Shown here: in pieces, positions 31,374-42,829 of the stretch
Numbering within the stretch: the stretch's first letter is position 1
Layout: each line of letters begins with the position of its first letter
From: Littorina saxatilis
Taxonomy: Eukaryota; Mollusca; Gastropoda; Littorinimorpha; Littorinidae
Direction: 5' to 3'
DNA length: 64,000 nt
Assembly (NCBI RefSeq): GCF_037325665.1
Contig: NC_090246.1
Location: 40,692,243-40,756,242 of the forward strand
Notes under the pieces: model-generated
Database searches by the model: none
What the model saw: only the letters and a program-made list of their open reading frames with translations
What the model was told of the DNA's origin: nothing
Program-made: the position numbers and the translations under genes

Positions 31374-32195
31374 TTGAAATGTTTCAGGATGTCGAAGCGT
31401 CCAACCAAGCGACCGGGGCGTCCCTCAAAGCAGCCCCCGAAGAGGTTTCGAGACGAGGAGGCTGAAGGAGAGGACGAAATGGGCGTGAAGGAGTCGCTAA
31501 CCCAGCTCCTTGCTGAGCAGAAGGCCCTGAGGAAGGAGATTGCGGAGATTCGGGCCGCCAAGACGCCGGCGCCTGAGGCATCGCCCGCAGGATCGACCAC
31601 CTCTACGGGTGGAAAATCCAACTCAGGCATGGCGGGGCACTCTGGACACTCCGGTGAGCAATCTAACACTAGCGGTACACAGGTGTGGGCAACCGGCAAC
31701 CAGAAAATGTTGCCCATTGACCTACACGTGCCAAAGACAATAAAGGAAAAGATCTGGAGCGGTGTGGCGGTTAGGTTCGCAATACTCCTGCCCGCGGACC
31801 CGAAGGAAATGCTGGAGGAGGACTCGGATGAGGACGATGAAGACAAAAAGAAGAAGAAGAAGAAGAAAGAAAAGAAACTGTTAACCTTCACAGAGTGGGT
31901 GAAGGCCTGGAACATTTATACCACTATACTACAGGACAGAGCGAAAGAGGTACACAGGGGCCTGGGTGCCCACTTTGCTCGGGTGTGTACCCTGCATGAG
32001 CTGCAGGGCAATTGGCGGGACTATGACTACCGCTACCGGCTCGCAATTGCTGCAGGAGAAAGGGCATGGGGGGACAGCGACGCGGACCTGTTCGCCACCA
32101 CCCGCTTAGAGCCTGCCACCCAGACCCATGACGGGGGAAAGAAGAAGCCGCAGGGTGGCGCAGGGGGGAAGACTGGAAGTGGAAACCCAGCCTAA
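31374..32195 (+). pseudogene. Gag-like part of the Ngaro-like element (fossil)
   Basis: A frame of about 270 codons with a basic, proline-rich N-terminus, a coiled-coil-like stretch and an acidic/lysine-rich patch, located upstream of reverse-transcriptase-related sequence as a gag would be. No zinc-knuckle is evident. The assignment rests mainly on position. Confidence 0.5.
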
Positions 32196-32397
32196 GTGGG
32201 GGGCTTCTGCTTCCAGTTCAATGAACAGGGGTCTTGCAGCCGCCCCAATTGTGGCTTCAAGCATTTTTGCTCGCAGTGTGGGGGGCAACACGCAATCCGA
32301 AAATGCAGCGCCAAAGGGCACCCCTTTCGAGCGGGACGGGGGGGAAAAGAAGCAGGAGAAGGAAAGAAATGAAGACTGGGGCACGGGGGCCACGCCA

Positions 32398-33064
32398 GTG
32401 AAGGCGGACAAGCTGGAAAAGTGGCTGGAAGGGTACGATCCACAGAAGAAGCGGGCTTTAATAAAGGGATTCAGAGAGGGTTTCCGGGTAGGGTTCACAG
32501 GAGCCCCAAATAGTGTAGTTCAGAAGAACCTGAAGTCAGCAGAAGAAATGCCAGAAGTAGTAGAAGCGCACATAAAGAAGGAAATAGAAGAGGGGAGGTT
32601 AGTAGGTCCCTTTAGGCATATTCCTTTTACTCAGTTCCAATGTTCTCCAATCGGCTTGGTAGAGAAAAAGACGAAAGGAAAGTATAGGATGATACATCAT
32701 CTATCTCACCCGAAGGGGGCATCCATAAATGATACCAGTTACCCATACCGTAGAGAAAGCCAAGGCAGGCGTCCCATGCGCGGTAGAGGCCATGCGGGCC
32801 TACATGAGCATTCGTGGGAACGCAACGGGGCCGTTGTTCCGAGCTATGTCGGGGGCACCCATAACGGCCAGGGAATTCAACGAGCAACTACAGTTGGTTT
32901 TCCAATTTTGTGGCCTGCCCAAACAGAACTTCAAATCGCATAGCTTTAGGATTGGGGGTGCCTCCCACATGGCTCGGAACGGGGCATCGGACGCTCAAAT
33001 CCGTCAGGCGGGCAGATGGTCTTCTAACGCTTTCTTGTCTTACATCAGGGTGCACAACTGGTAG
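32398..33064 (+). pseudogene. Reverse-transcriptase- and tyrosine-recombinase-related remnants (fossil)
   Basis: The region holds a Ngaro-type reverse-transcriptase segment (SPIGLVEKKTKGKYRMIHHL) and a tyrosine-recombinase C-terminal segment (HSFRIGGASHMARNG, then GRWSSNAFLSYIR). Both domains are incomplete; the element is broken here as described in its main entry. Confidence 0.7.
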
Positions 33065-33271
33065 ATCAGGTAAAACGTAGGGCGTCTCTCTGTGTGCAGT
33101 GCAACAGAAAGGGGGAGGTCAGGCACATGTCTGCGTGCAGTGCAGCAGAACATTAACATGGGATCACAGGTGTGCAGTGCAGCCTGGGATTATAAGAAAG
33201 TGTGCAGTGCAACTTTCCGAGAAAGGTCGAGTTTGATTGGTGGCGGTACCTGATGTGAGTCATCAGGTGGT

Positions 33272-34691
33272 GGCGCGTACCGCCGGATTGGTGGTGAATG
33301 ACAGACATTATGTATTTAATCGATGTGCTTTAATTGGGCTAAAACACAATGTTTATTGTTTTTTAGAGTTGCCAATATAAGTTTTTTGAGGATGGTCTAA
33401 TGAGCGGATGCAGAAAGCTGTAGATAAAGGGAAGTAACCCGGTGACCAGTCTAGTAAAATTTGACAGCTTGTTGGTGAAGCTGGAAACAAGAACAAAAAA
33501 CAGTAAGCTAATACATAGTGGACAATGCCATCTATGATGTGTAAGACAATTTTTGTTCTTGGGGAATTTATGCAAATGTACAACCCAATGTATATGATTA
33601 TGTCAATCATAGTTTTTGTGGAATTTATGAAAATATTCCACTGATTTTGTATGCATTATCTGCGCTGAAAATGAACGACCTGTGGTGTCGACCAATAAAC
33701 ATTTTCAGCGTAAACTGGCAATGAACGTTTCATGTGGTTTTGGTGGTGACTGTGGCGCTGGCTGGCGCTGGCTGATTGTCCGGTTTCGGAAAACTTTTTA
33801 TCTTAAATTCTTGTCTATCCTCGCACATCTGAACATGCAAAAATGATTTTATGCACAGCATAAATGATATTTTTGGGTGTGAAGAGAAGCGAGATTGTGG
33901 TGTATAGACGGTGCCAGAGCACAGGTCACATGCATAACTAATGAGCGGAATGCCGTCTTCCCATTGGCCAGCCGGCCCAAGATCAGTCTCTCTGCCATTT
34001 CTGCATCTGCGGTAGCCAGTGCCAGACGTCCCAAACAACTGTGCGAAAATTTTCAACCCCACCGCCATCCCCTTACTCCACCATAACGTAGTTGTGTGGG
34101 CGCGTACCGCCGGATTGGTGGTGAATGACAGACATTATGTATTTAATCGATGTGCTTTAATTGGGCTAAAACACAATGTTTATTGTTTTTTAGAGTTGCC
34201 AATATAAGTTTTTTGAGGATGGTCTAATGAGCGGATGCAGAAAGCTGTAGATAAAGGGAAGTAACCCGGTGACCAGTCTAGTAAAATTTGACAGCTTGTT
34301 GGTGAAGCTGGAAACAAGAACAAAAAACAGTAAGCTAATACATAGTGGACAATGCCATCTATGATGTGTAAGACAATTTTTGTTCTTGGGGAATTTATGC
34401 AAATGTACAACCCAATGTATATGATTATGTCAATCATAGTTTTTGTGGAATTTATGAAAATATTCCACTGATTTTGTATGCATTATCTGCGCTGAAAATG
34501 AACGACCTGTGGTGTCGACCAATAAACATTTTCAGCGTAAACTGGCAATGAACGTTTCATGTGGTTTTGGTGGTGACTGTGGCGCTGGCTGGCGCTGGCT
34601 GATTGTCCGGTTTCGGAAAACTTTTTATCTTAAATTCTTGTCTATCCTCGCACATCTGAACATGCAAAAATGATTTTATGCACAGCATAAA
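33272..34691 (+). repeat. Split repeats B1, A2 and B2 of the Ngaro-like element
   Basis: B1 is 33272-33864 (593 bp), A2 is 33865-34057 (193 bp) and B2 is 34099-34691 (593 bp), with 41 bp between A2 and B2. B1 and B2 start GGCGCGTACCGCCGG and end TGCACAGCATAAA. The pairs appear identical. Confidence 0.88.
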
Positions 34692-35134
34692 TAACATTTT
34701 ATAAAACGATCCAAATTTACGTTTATCTTATTCTCCATCATTTGCTGATTCCAAAAACATATAAATATATTATATTCGGATTAAAAACAAGCTCTGAAAA
34801 TTAAATATATAAAAATTATTATCAAAATTAAATTGTCCAAATCAATTTAAAAACACTTTCATCTTATTCCTTGTCGGTTCCTGATTCCAAAAACATATAG
34901 ATATGATATGTTTGGATTAAAAACACGCTCAGAAAGTTAAAACAAAGAGAGGTACAGAAAAGCGTGCTATCCTTCTTAGCGCAACTACTACCCCGCTCTT
35001 CTTGTCAATTTCACTGCCTTTGCCATGAGCGGTGGCCTGACGATGCTACGAGTAAAATGGCATTGCGTTCAGTTTCATTCTGTGAGTTCGACAGCTACTT
35101 GACTAAATATTGTATTTTCGCCTTACGCGACTTG

Positions 35135-36006
35135 TTATATTAATAGTCAAGTTTTGACTAAATATTTTAACATCGAGGGGGAATCGAAACGAGGGTCGTG
35201 GTGTATGTGCGTGTGTGTGTCTGTGTATGTGTGTGTGTGTGTAGAGCGATTCAGACTAAACTACTGGACCGATCTTTATGAAATTTGACATGAGAGTTCC
35301 TGGGTATGAAATCCCCGAACGTTTTTTTCATTTTTTTGATAAATGTCTTTGATGACGTCATATCCGGCTTTTCGTGAAAGTTGAGGCGGCACTGTCACGC
35401 CCTCATTTTTCAACCAAATTGGTTGAAATTTTGGTCAAGTAATCTTCGACGAAGCCCGGACTTTGGTATTGCATTTCAGCTTGGTGGCTTAAAAATTAAT
35501 TAATGACTTTGGTCATTAAAAATCTGAAAATTGTAAAAAAAATAAAAATTTATAAAACGATCCAAATTTACGTTTATCTTATTTTCCATCATTTGCTGAT
35601 TCCAAAAACATATAAATATGTTATATTCGGATTAAAAACAAGCTCTGAAAATTAAATATATAAAAATTATTATCAAAATTAAATTGTCCAAATCAATTTA
35701 AAAACACTTTCATCTTATTCCTTGTCGGTTCCTGATTCCAAAAACATATAGATATGATATGTTTGGATTAAAAACACGCTCAGAAAGTTAAAACAAAGAG
35801 AGGTACAGAAAAGCGTGCTATCCTTCTTAGCGCAACTACTACCCCGCTCTTCTTGTCAATTTCACTGCCTTTGCCATGAGCGGTGGACTGACGATGCTAC
35901 GAGTATAGTATTACGGTCTTGCTGAAAAATGGCATTGCGTTCAGTTTCATTCTGTGAGTTCGACAGCTACTTGACTAAATATTGTATTTTCGCCTTACGC
36001 GACTTG
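35135..36006 (-). mobile_element. Family H repeat, copy b
   Basis: A full unit lying head-to-tail between copies a and c. The hairpin end is at the left (AGTCAAGTTTTGACT) and CGCCTTACGCGACTTG at the right. A GT tract of about 35 bp lies near 35208-35242. Confidence 0.85.
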
Positions 36007-36847
36007 TTATATTTAGTCAAGTTTTGACTAAATATTTTAACATCGAGGGGGAATCGAAACGAGGGTCGTGGTGTATGTGCGTGTGTCTGTGTGTGTGTGT
36101 GTCTGTGTGTGTGTGTGTAGAGCGATTCAGACTAAACTACTGGACCGATCTTTATGAAATTTGACATGAGAGTTCCTGGGTATGAAATCCCCGAAGGTTT
36201 TTTTTCATTTTTTTGATAAATGTCTTTGATGACGTCATATCCGGCTTTTCGTGAAAGTTGAGGCGGCACTGTCACGCCCTCATTTTTCAACCAAATTGGT
36301 TGAAATTTTGGTCAAGTAATCTTCGACGAAGCCCGGGGTTCGGTATTGCATTTCAGCTTGGTGGCTTAAAAATTAGATAATGATTTTGGTCATTAAAAAT
36401 CTGAAAATTGTAAAAAAAAATAAAAATTTATAAAACGATCCAAATTTACGTTTATCTTATTCTCCATCATTTGCTGATTCCAAAAACATATAAATATGTT
36501 ATATTCGGATTAAAAACAAGCTCTGAAAATTAAATATATAAAAATTATTATCAAAATTAAATTGTCCAAATCAATTTAAAAACACTTTCATCTTATTCCT
36601 TGTCGGTTCCTGATTCCAAAAACATATAGATATGATATGTTTGGATTAAAAACACGCTCAGAAAGTTAAAACAAAGAGAGGTACAGAAAAGCGTGCTATC
36701 CTTCTTAGCGCAACTACTACCCCGCTCTTCTTGTCAATTTCACTGCCTTTGCCATGAGCGGTGGACTGACGATGCTACGAGTATACGGTCTTGCTGAAAA
36801 ATGGCAGCTACTTGACTAAATATTGTATTTTCGCCTTACGCGACTTG
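36007..36847 (-). mobile_element. Family H repeat, copy c
   Basis: Third unit of the tandem trimer, same orientation as a and b, ending CGCGACTTG at 36847. It differs from b mainly in the GT tract and a short gap near the right end. Confidence 0.85.
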
Positions 36848-36910
36848 TTAATTTCATGAGATGAATGATTAGACAGCTGTTGTCAGCAGGTTGTTTATTT
36901 GTAATGGTCT

Positions 36911-36972
<62 letters not shown>

Positions 36973-37021
36973 TTATGATAATTATGTTTTAACATAGAGG
37001 GGGAATCGAGACGAGGGTCGT

Positions 37022-37069
<48 letters not shown>

Positions 37070-37235
37070 TGTGTGTGCGTGCGTGCGTGCGTGCGTGCGT
37101 GTGTGTGAAAGTTAACGACAGACACATAAACAGGTAGTCATGCCGACAGACACGGCCGATAAACAGAAGGACAGAGAGACAGACGGGCAAACAATTGCAT
37201 TCTGAGCTGATGGTAACAGAGAGTTTGCAAGCAAC
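36848..37235 (-). other. Intron 2 of TLR-A, part next to exon 2
   Basis: Holds (GA)n at 36914-36969, then a fragment of family H (about 36983-37109: GAGGGGGAATCGAGACGAGG followed by a GT tract), then unique intron sequence. Confidence 0.65.
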
Positions 37236-37407
37236 CTGTTCACTCAGGTAAAATTCCTGCAATGTCGTATTTTGATCATCGGTACAGCGATATCCTTCAC
37301 CGTAGAAGTCTTGAAACAAGCCGGGAGAATCCTGCAGCCACTGTCTGAACCACAGGATGTCGCAGGAACACACAAAGGGATTGCCACTTAGGTCTAGTAT
37401 TCGCAGT
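37236..37407 (-). CDS. TLR-A exon 2: last LRR and LRR C-terminal cap
   Basis: 172 bp between GTTACAG/ACTGCG and AACAG/GTTGCT. It enters in phase 2 and leaves in phase 0, matching its neighbours. It encodes LRILDLSGNPFVCSCDILWF and YRCTDDQNTT, the Cys pattern of an LRRCT cap, with the final Cys supplied by exon 3. The same exon, also 172 bp, exists in TLR-B. Confidence 0.9.
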
Positions 37408-37974
37408 CTGTAACAAAAGATAGTTCCATCATTTTCACACATAATTTTTGTTTACTACCTTTTTTGTACAACTGTTTTGCATCCGTAATAGATTGATTCA
37501 AATACATCGGTATACTACAGATGTTAAGAGAACGGCGAAAACTCCTGTGTGTGTGTGTGTGTGTGTGCGTACGTGCGTGCGTGCGAGCGAGCGAGCGTGC
37601 GTGCGTGCGTGCGCGCGCGTGCGCGTGTGTGTGTCTGCGGTGTGTTTGTGTCTGTCTGTCTGTCTGTCTGTCTGTGTGCATACCAGCCCGTGTATACATG
37701 AGATTCTCTGAGTGTGAATGTGTGAGTGTGAATGTGCTTGCGTTTTAGTTTTGTTCTCTTCGATTTTGTTTTGTTTGGGTTTGTAATAGCTGTATCCTTG
37801 TGCCTTGGTCTTTATCTTTGCATCCGGCAATACGAATTTAAATTGATAGCAGAGCGTCTCCCACAAGAACCTTATGCACCACAGACCACGCTATGCACGT
37901 GAGTGAAGATTTATACAGTAAGGATTTAAAACTTTACCGTAGCATGCACACACGCACACATACACGCGTGACAG

Positions 37975-38058
<84 letters not shown>

Positions 38059-38396
38059 CATGAAACTGCGAAAGTGAAGAGAGGTATAAGGAAATAAATC
38101 TGGAGTTTAACAAGGAAACCTTTGTAAGTGTTTCTTCATCTGAAGCTCCCTTGTCATTAAGGTCGATAGTTGATTTGAGTTTGTACGCGTAAAATCTCAC
38201 GTAAATAAGTTGTTGACATTAATTTAACGACACAATCTAACCGTAAAGCAGTATTGCTCACTATCCCAGATTTGCACAGGCTTTTGCATGGGGTCAGACC
38301 ATCCCTTTACTTTGTCATATTCCCAAAACACCCGGACTGCTTGTTGTGGGAAGTTGGATTTATTTGTGATGAATTAATTTCTTGTGTTGACATTAA
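37408..38396 (-). other. Intron 1 of TLR-A, part next to exon 2
   Basis: Contains GT/GC/CTGT microsatellites at about 37546-37675 and (CA)n at 37976-38055, and otherwise nothing recognisable. The whole intron runs 37408-41489. Confidence 0.6.
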
Positions 38397-38938
38397 AGGC
38401 ACAGTAAGCCTCCCGTAAACCATCACAGATACTGTCAGGCTTTTACACACAGTACAAACACCCTTCCATTTGAACGCTCACCAAACGGGAACATCCTAGG
38501 TGCCCTACGTAAAGAGCGAGCAATTTTCAAAGAATTAATTTTGCGGAGAGTGTCAGAGACAATCGGACCGTGGTGCGTTTTGGCGCTAGACCTAACTTTT
38601 AAAATCTAAATAATAAATTGACAGCTTGTTACACAAACATTCTTAAATCATAAAAGAATTCTTTTTTCATCAAGACAAGATCAGTACAATTCGAAGTTTT
38701 GAAAGTTTGAAAAAAGAAAAGCCCGGAAGCAGGGTCACGCAAGGTCGTGGTTCTCGTAGCAGACGACGGTTTATACCTATCGCCAGTTCCTCTGAACAGT
38801 CAAAAGCCATCGCTAGAGTTCTTGTGAACCACACGGCCGTTTGTTTCGTGCATAGTCAGAGGTACTTAATAACGTGCTATTGCAGATACGCTCACAGCGA
38901 GTCGCATTCAAATTACTGACTGACGACTACAATGTGAA

Positions 38939-39718
38939 CAAGTCGCGTAAGGCGAAATTACTACATTTAGTCAAGCTGTGGAACTCACAGAATGAAACTG
39001 AAAGCACTGCATTTTTTCACAATGACCGTAGTCCGCCGCTTGTGCATAACGGAGTGAAACTGACGAGCCTGTTCAGCGCGGTAGTGGTTTCGCTGTGCTG
39101 CATAGCACGCTTTTTTGTACCTCTCTTCGTTTTAACTTTCTGAGCGTGTTTTTAATCCAAACATATCATATCTATATGTTTTTGTAATCAGGAACCGACA
39201 AGGAATAAGATGAAATTGTTTTTAAATCGATTTCGGAAATTTCATTTTGATAATAATTTTTATATTTTTAATTTTCAGAGCTTGTTTTCAATCCAAATAT
39301 AACATATTTATATGTTTTTGGAATCAGGAAATGATGTAGAATAAGATGAACGTAAATTTGGATCGTTTTATATAAAAAAAACAAAATTATTACAAAGTTT
39401 TAATGACCAAAGTCATTAATTAATTTTTAAGCCACCAAGCTGAAATGCAATACCGAAGTCCAGCCTTTGTCGAAGATTGCTTTACAAAAATGTCAATCAA
39501 TTTGATTGAAAAATGAGGGTGTGACAGTGCCGCCTCAACTTTTACAAAAAGCCGGATATGACGTCATCAAAAGTATTTATCGAAAAAATGAAAAAACCTC
39601 CGGGGATATCATTCCCAGGAACTCTCATGTCAAATTTCATAAAGATCTGTTCAGTAGTTTGGTCTGAATCGCTCTACACACACGCACGCACAGACAGACA
39701 CAGACAGACACACACACA

Positions 39719-39761
<43 letters not shown>

Positions 39762-39825
39762 CACGACCCTCGTCTCGATTCCCCCTCTATGTTAAAACAT
39801 TTAGTCAAAACTTGACTAAATGTAA
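38939..39825 (+). mobile_element. Family H repeat, copy e
   Basis: First unit of a head-to-tail dimer. It starts CAAGTCGCGTAAGGCG and ends with the hairpin ACATTTAGTCAA-AAC-TTGACTAAATGT. The CA tract is at about 39676-39760. Confidence 0.88.
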
Positions 39826-40649
39826 CAAGTCGCGTATAGCGAAATTACTACATTTAGTCAAGCTGTGGAACTCACAGAATGAAACTGAACGTAGTCCGCC
39901 GCTAGTGCAAAAGGCAGTGAAAGTGACGAGCCTGTTTGGCAAGGTAGCGCTGTGCTTCATAGCACGCCCTGTACCTCTCTTCGTTTTAACTTTCTGAGCG
40001 TGTTTTTAATCCAAACATATCATATCTATATGTTTTTGGAATCAGGAACCAACAAGGAATAAGATGAAATAGTTTTTAAAACGATTTCGGAAATTTAATT
40101 TTGATCATAATTTTTATATTTTTAATTTTCAGAGCTTGTTTTTAATCCAAATATAACATATTTATATGTTTTTGGAATCAGAAAATTATGAAGAATAAGA
40201 TGAACGTAAATTGGGATCGTTTTATAAAAACGTTTTTTTTTTTTTACAATTTTCAGATTTTTAATGACCAAAGTCATCAATTAATTTTTAAGACACCAAA
40301 CTGAAATGCAATACCGAAGTCCGGCCTTCGTCGAAGATTGCTTGGCCAAAATTTCACTCAATTTGATTGAAAAATGAGGGTGTGACAGTGCCGCCTCAAC
40401 TTTTACAAAAAGCCGGATATGACGTCATCAAAGACATTTATCGAAAAAAAGAAAAAAATATCCGGGGATATCATTCCCAGGAACTCTCATGTCAAATTTC
40501 ATAAAGATCGGTCCAGTAGTTTAGTCTGAATCGCTCTACACACACACAAACAGACACACACACACACACTCATACACACATACACCACGACCCTCGTCTC
40601 GATTCCCCCCTCTATGTTAAAACATTTAGTCAAAACTTGACTAAATGTA
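39826..40649 (+). mobile_element. Family H repeat, copy f
   Basis: Second unit of the dimer, joined directly to copy e, ending in the same hairpin at 40649. The CA tract (about 40540-40582) is much shorter than in copy e. Confidence 0.88.
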
Positions 40650-40841
40650 AAAAGGGAAACTTGATCACACGGGTTCACGATAAACCACGCAAAAATAAAT
40701 TCTTTGAAAATTCCTCGCTCTTTACAGAGGGCACCTAGGATGTTCCCGTTTGGTGAGCGTTCAAATGGAAGGGTGTTTGTACTGTGTGTAAAAGCCTGAC
40801 AGTATCTGTGATGGTTTACGGGAGGCTTACTGTGCCTTTAA

Positions 40842-41489
40842 TTAAACAAATCCCACTATCAAGGTTATTCTATTCGGAACGTGGTCAAGTGGAGGAATGG
40901 TTTTATCCCATGTGAAATCCTGACCACAGCTGAGATGGTGAGCCTAAATGTTAACACTAGAAGCACAGTGTCTTTAAAAGCACCGTCCTTCCCGCGTGCA
41001 CATGCATGTTCCCCACCACAGATCTGTCCAGGTGTTCCCATGGGATACGACCACCCTTTCACTTGGACAAATACCTCAAATCAAAAGCGTGGCTGCATTT
41101 GAACATCTTGGCTAAATCAATTAAGCAGACTGACATAGGTGTCACGTATAAAATGAATTCAACCAAACATTCACACTGGAAAAAAACATGCACTTGATGC
41201 AGCAAGTTAGTTGATTAGGGTATAATTACGTTAAATTGAAAATTGTCTTATCAGCGTACAAAATTGAAAAGACCTGCGGTAGTGAACAGGATCGCTGACA
41301 TGCGAAAGACTATACCATTCATGTTTGGTGATTGTCAGTTATATTGTTACTGTTCTTCAAAGTAGACGCCAAAATTGGCAGAATGATCCGGATGCAATTT
41401 TTAGCAAGCGCAAAAAGGCAAAGGTTCTTTATCTTGCTTAGAAAATGTCCTCGCTTTTCACACAATAACAGGTGTTATAGTCTTTTTAC
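40842..41489 (-). other. Intron 1 of TLR-A, part next to exon 1
   Basis: Unique intron sequence; no gene or repeat recognised. Confidence 0.55.
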
Positions 41490-42829
41490 CTGCTGCGTGT
41501 TTGAAGACTGAACACTTCACTGGAGACAGTAGTGACCAGATTATTTTCCAAACGCAGCATCTGCAGCTTCGTCATTTCATCAAAAGCACCAACTGGAAGG
41601 AAGGATATACTGTTTCCGTAAAGATAGAGTCTCTTCAAGTTTTGGAGAGTCGAAAAAGTCCTTCGAGTAATTTTGCTCTTTTTCGAGTTCCCAAGATGCA
41701 GCCGCTCCAGTTGGGGCATCGGTGCGAGCAAATTGTGAAGATTTTGGTCGGACACAAACTCGAAAGTGGTGTTGTCAAGAAACAGTGTCTGAATATTTGA
41801 ACAACCTTCGAACGCCCTCTCATCCACAAGATTTGCAAAGTCCAATTTGTTGAAACCCATGCTCAAGAAGGTCAGTGCGCTGTTGTTGAACGCACCTGCC
41901 GAAATATATTTCCACTTAATCTCCATAGTAGCCACCCAAAGCTTCGATAAAACTGGGAACCTCCCGCTGGAAAACGTATCCGATGGGATGTATTGAAATC
42001 TGTTGCTGTCTACGTCCAAGAACTGCAGCTTGGGCAGACAGACTGGGTCTTGGATAGAGTCGATGATGTTGTAGTCTAGGTGCAGCATGGTCAGGTTGGG
42101 ATAGAAAGGCTCGCCCGTGCTGTCATTGCAAGTATCGGGGAAATCCACCAAGGCGTTCTCGTGCAGTCCCAGGTAACTCAACGAAGGGAGGTAACTTGGT
42201 GTCAGTTCTCCCAGCTTGTTGTTCCACAGCAGTAAACTGTATAAACTTTCCAGAGGCTGGAACACTTTCATATCTAGGTGGCGTATGTTATTGTAGCTCA
42301 GTTCCAAGAAGGTCAGCGACGGCAACGCGTACAGATCAAAAAGCCCAGGCGGAACTGATCCCAACCCTCCGCACGCTATGTCCAGGGTTTCCAGCGTAGG
42401 GACACTGAAAACTGCACCCAAGGCAGAGTAGTTCAGCTTGTTTCCACCAATCAGAAGCTTCGTGAGCTTTGTGAATCGCCGGAAGGAGCCAGGAGCGATG
42501 TAGGTCAACCCATTGTTGTACAGATCCAGAAAGTGCAGACGAGTCGAAACGTTTGCAAAAAAATCCACACCGTCGATCTTGGCCAGATTGTTGTTGGAAA
42601 AGTTCAAGAATATGATGGAATCTGGAAGCTTGGGGATGAAGGACAAATTACCAGCGTTGGACGAACAGTCAGCGGTCAGTTTGCTGCAGTTGCACTTGTT
42701 CTTGAAGCAAGGCCGCCTCACTGTGTGAGGGTCAAGCTGCACGGGATAGGGCCAGCACGTTCTGAGGGGCTGGCTCCAACACAGCTGAATACTGGACGTC
42801 AGTGCGACAAGAAGCACGAACATCGACAT
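41490..42829 (-). CDS. TLR-A exon 1: signal peptide and leucine-rich repeat ectodomain
   Basis: From ATG at 42829 (ACTCACAATGTCG) the frame encodes a signal peptide (MSMFVLLVALTSSIQLCWS), an N-terminal Cys-rich cap (CFKNKCNCSKLTADC) and about 15 leucine-rich repeats such as LHFLDLYNNGLTYIAPGSF and LKRLYLYGNSISFLPVGAF. The donor is AGCAG/GTAAAA at 41490. With exons 2 and 3 the protein has 711 residues: ectodomain, one LRRCT, one membrane span and TIR, the single-cysteine-cluster TLR layout. Ligand and pathway partners are not deducible; signalling through NF-kB is the family expectation. The gene appears intact. Confidence 0.92.

Larger units (their letters stand above)
29502..34691 (+). mobile_element. 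Ngaro-like tyrosine-recombinase retrotransposon (fossil)
   Basis: A 5.2-kb element with split direct repeats in the order A1 - internal - B1 - A2 - B2, diagnostic of Ngaro/PAT-type elements in the DIRS order. Parts recognised: an SGNH-hydrolase-like frame, a gag-like frame, and remnants related to reverse transcriptase and tyrosine recombinase. It is broken, with perhaps two or three breaks, and cannot be autonomous as it stands. The A1/A2 and B1/B2 pairs look identical by eye, so the insertion is young. It lies inside copy a of family H and shows no evident target duplication, as expected for recombinase-mediated integration. Confidence 0.85.
29076..35134 (-). mobile_element. Family H repeat, copy a, split by a Ngaro-like insertion
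   Basis: Reading on the minus strand, family H starts CAAGTCGCGTAAGGCG and ends in the hairpin ACATTTAGTCAA-AAC-TTGACTAAATGT; this copy lies reversed, so the hairpin is at its left end (about 29076). Common marks are GATGACGTCATATCCGG, GAGGCGGCACTGTCACGC and an internal GT/CA tract. The copy is interrupted at 29502-34691 and resumes at 34692. It is the first unit of a head-to-tail trimer. Confidence 0.8.
38397..40837. mobile_element. Family T element, copy 2, carrying a family H dimer
   Basis: Ends are AGGCACAGTAAGCC and its complement, flanked by TTAA (38393-38396 and 40838-40841). Its own sequence (38397-38938 and 40650-40837) totals 730 bp and matches copy 1 (26401-27131, 731 bp) end to end. 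The 1711 bp between are two family H units. Confidence 0.85.
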
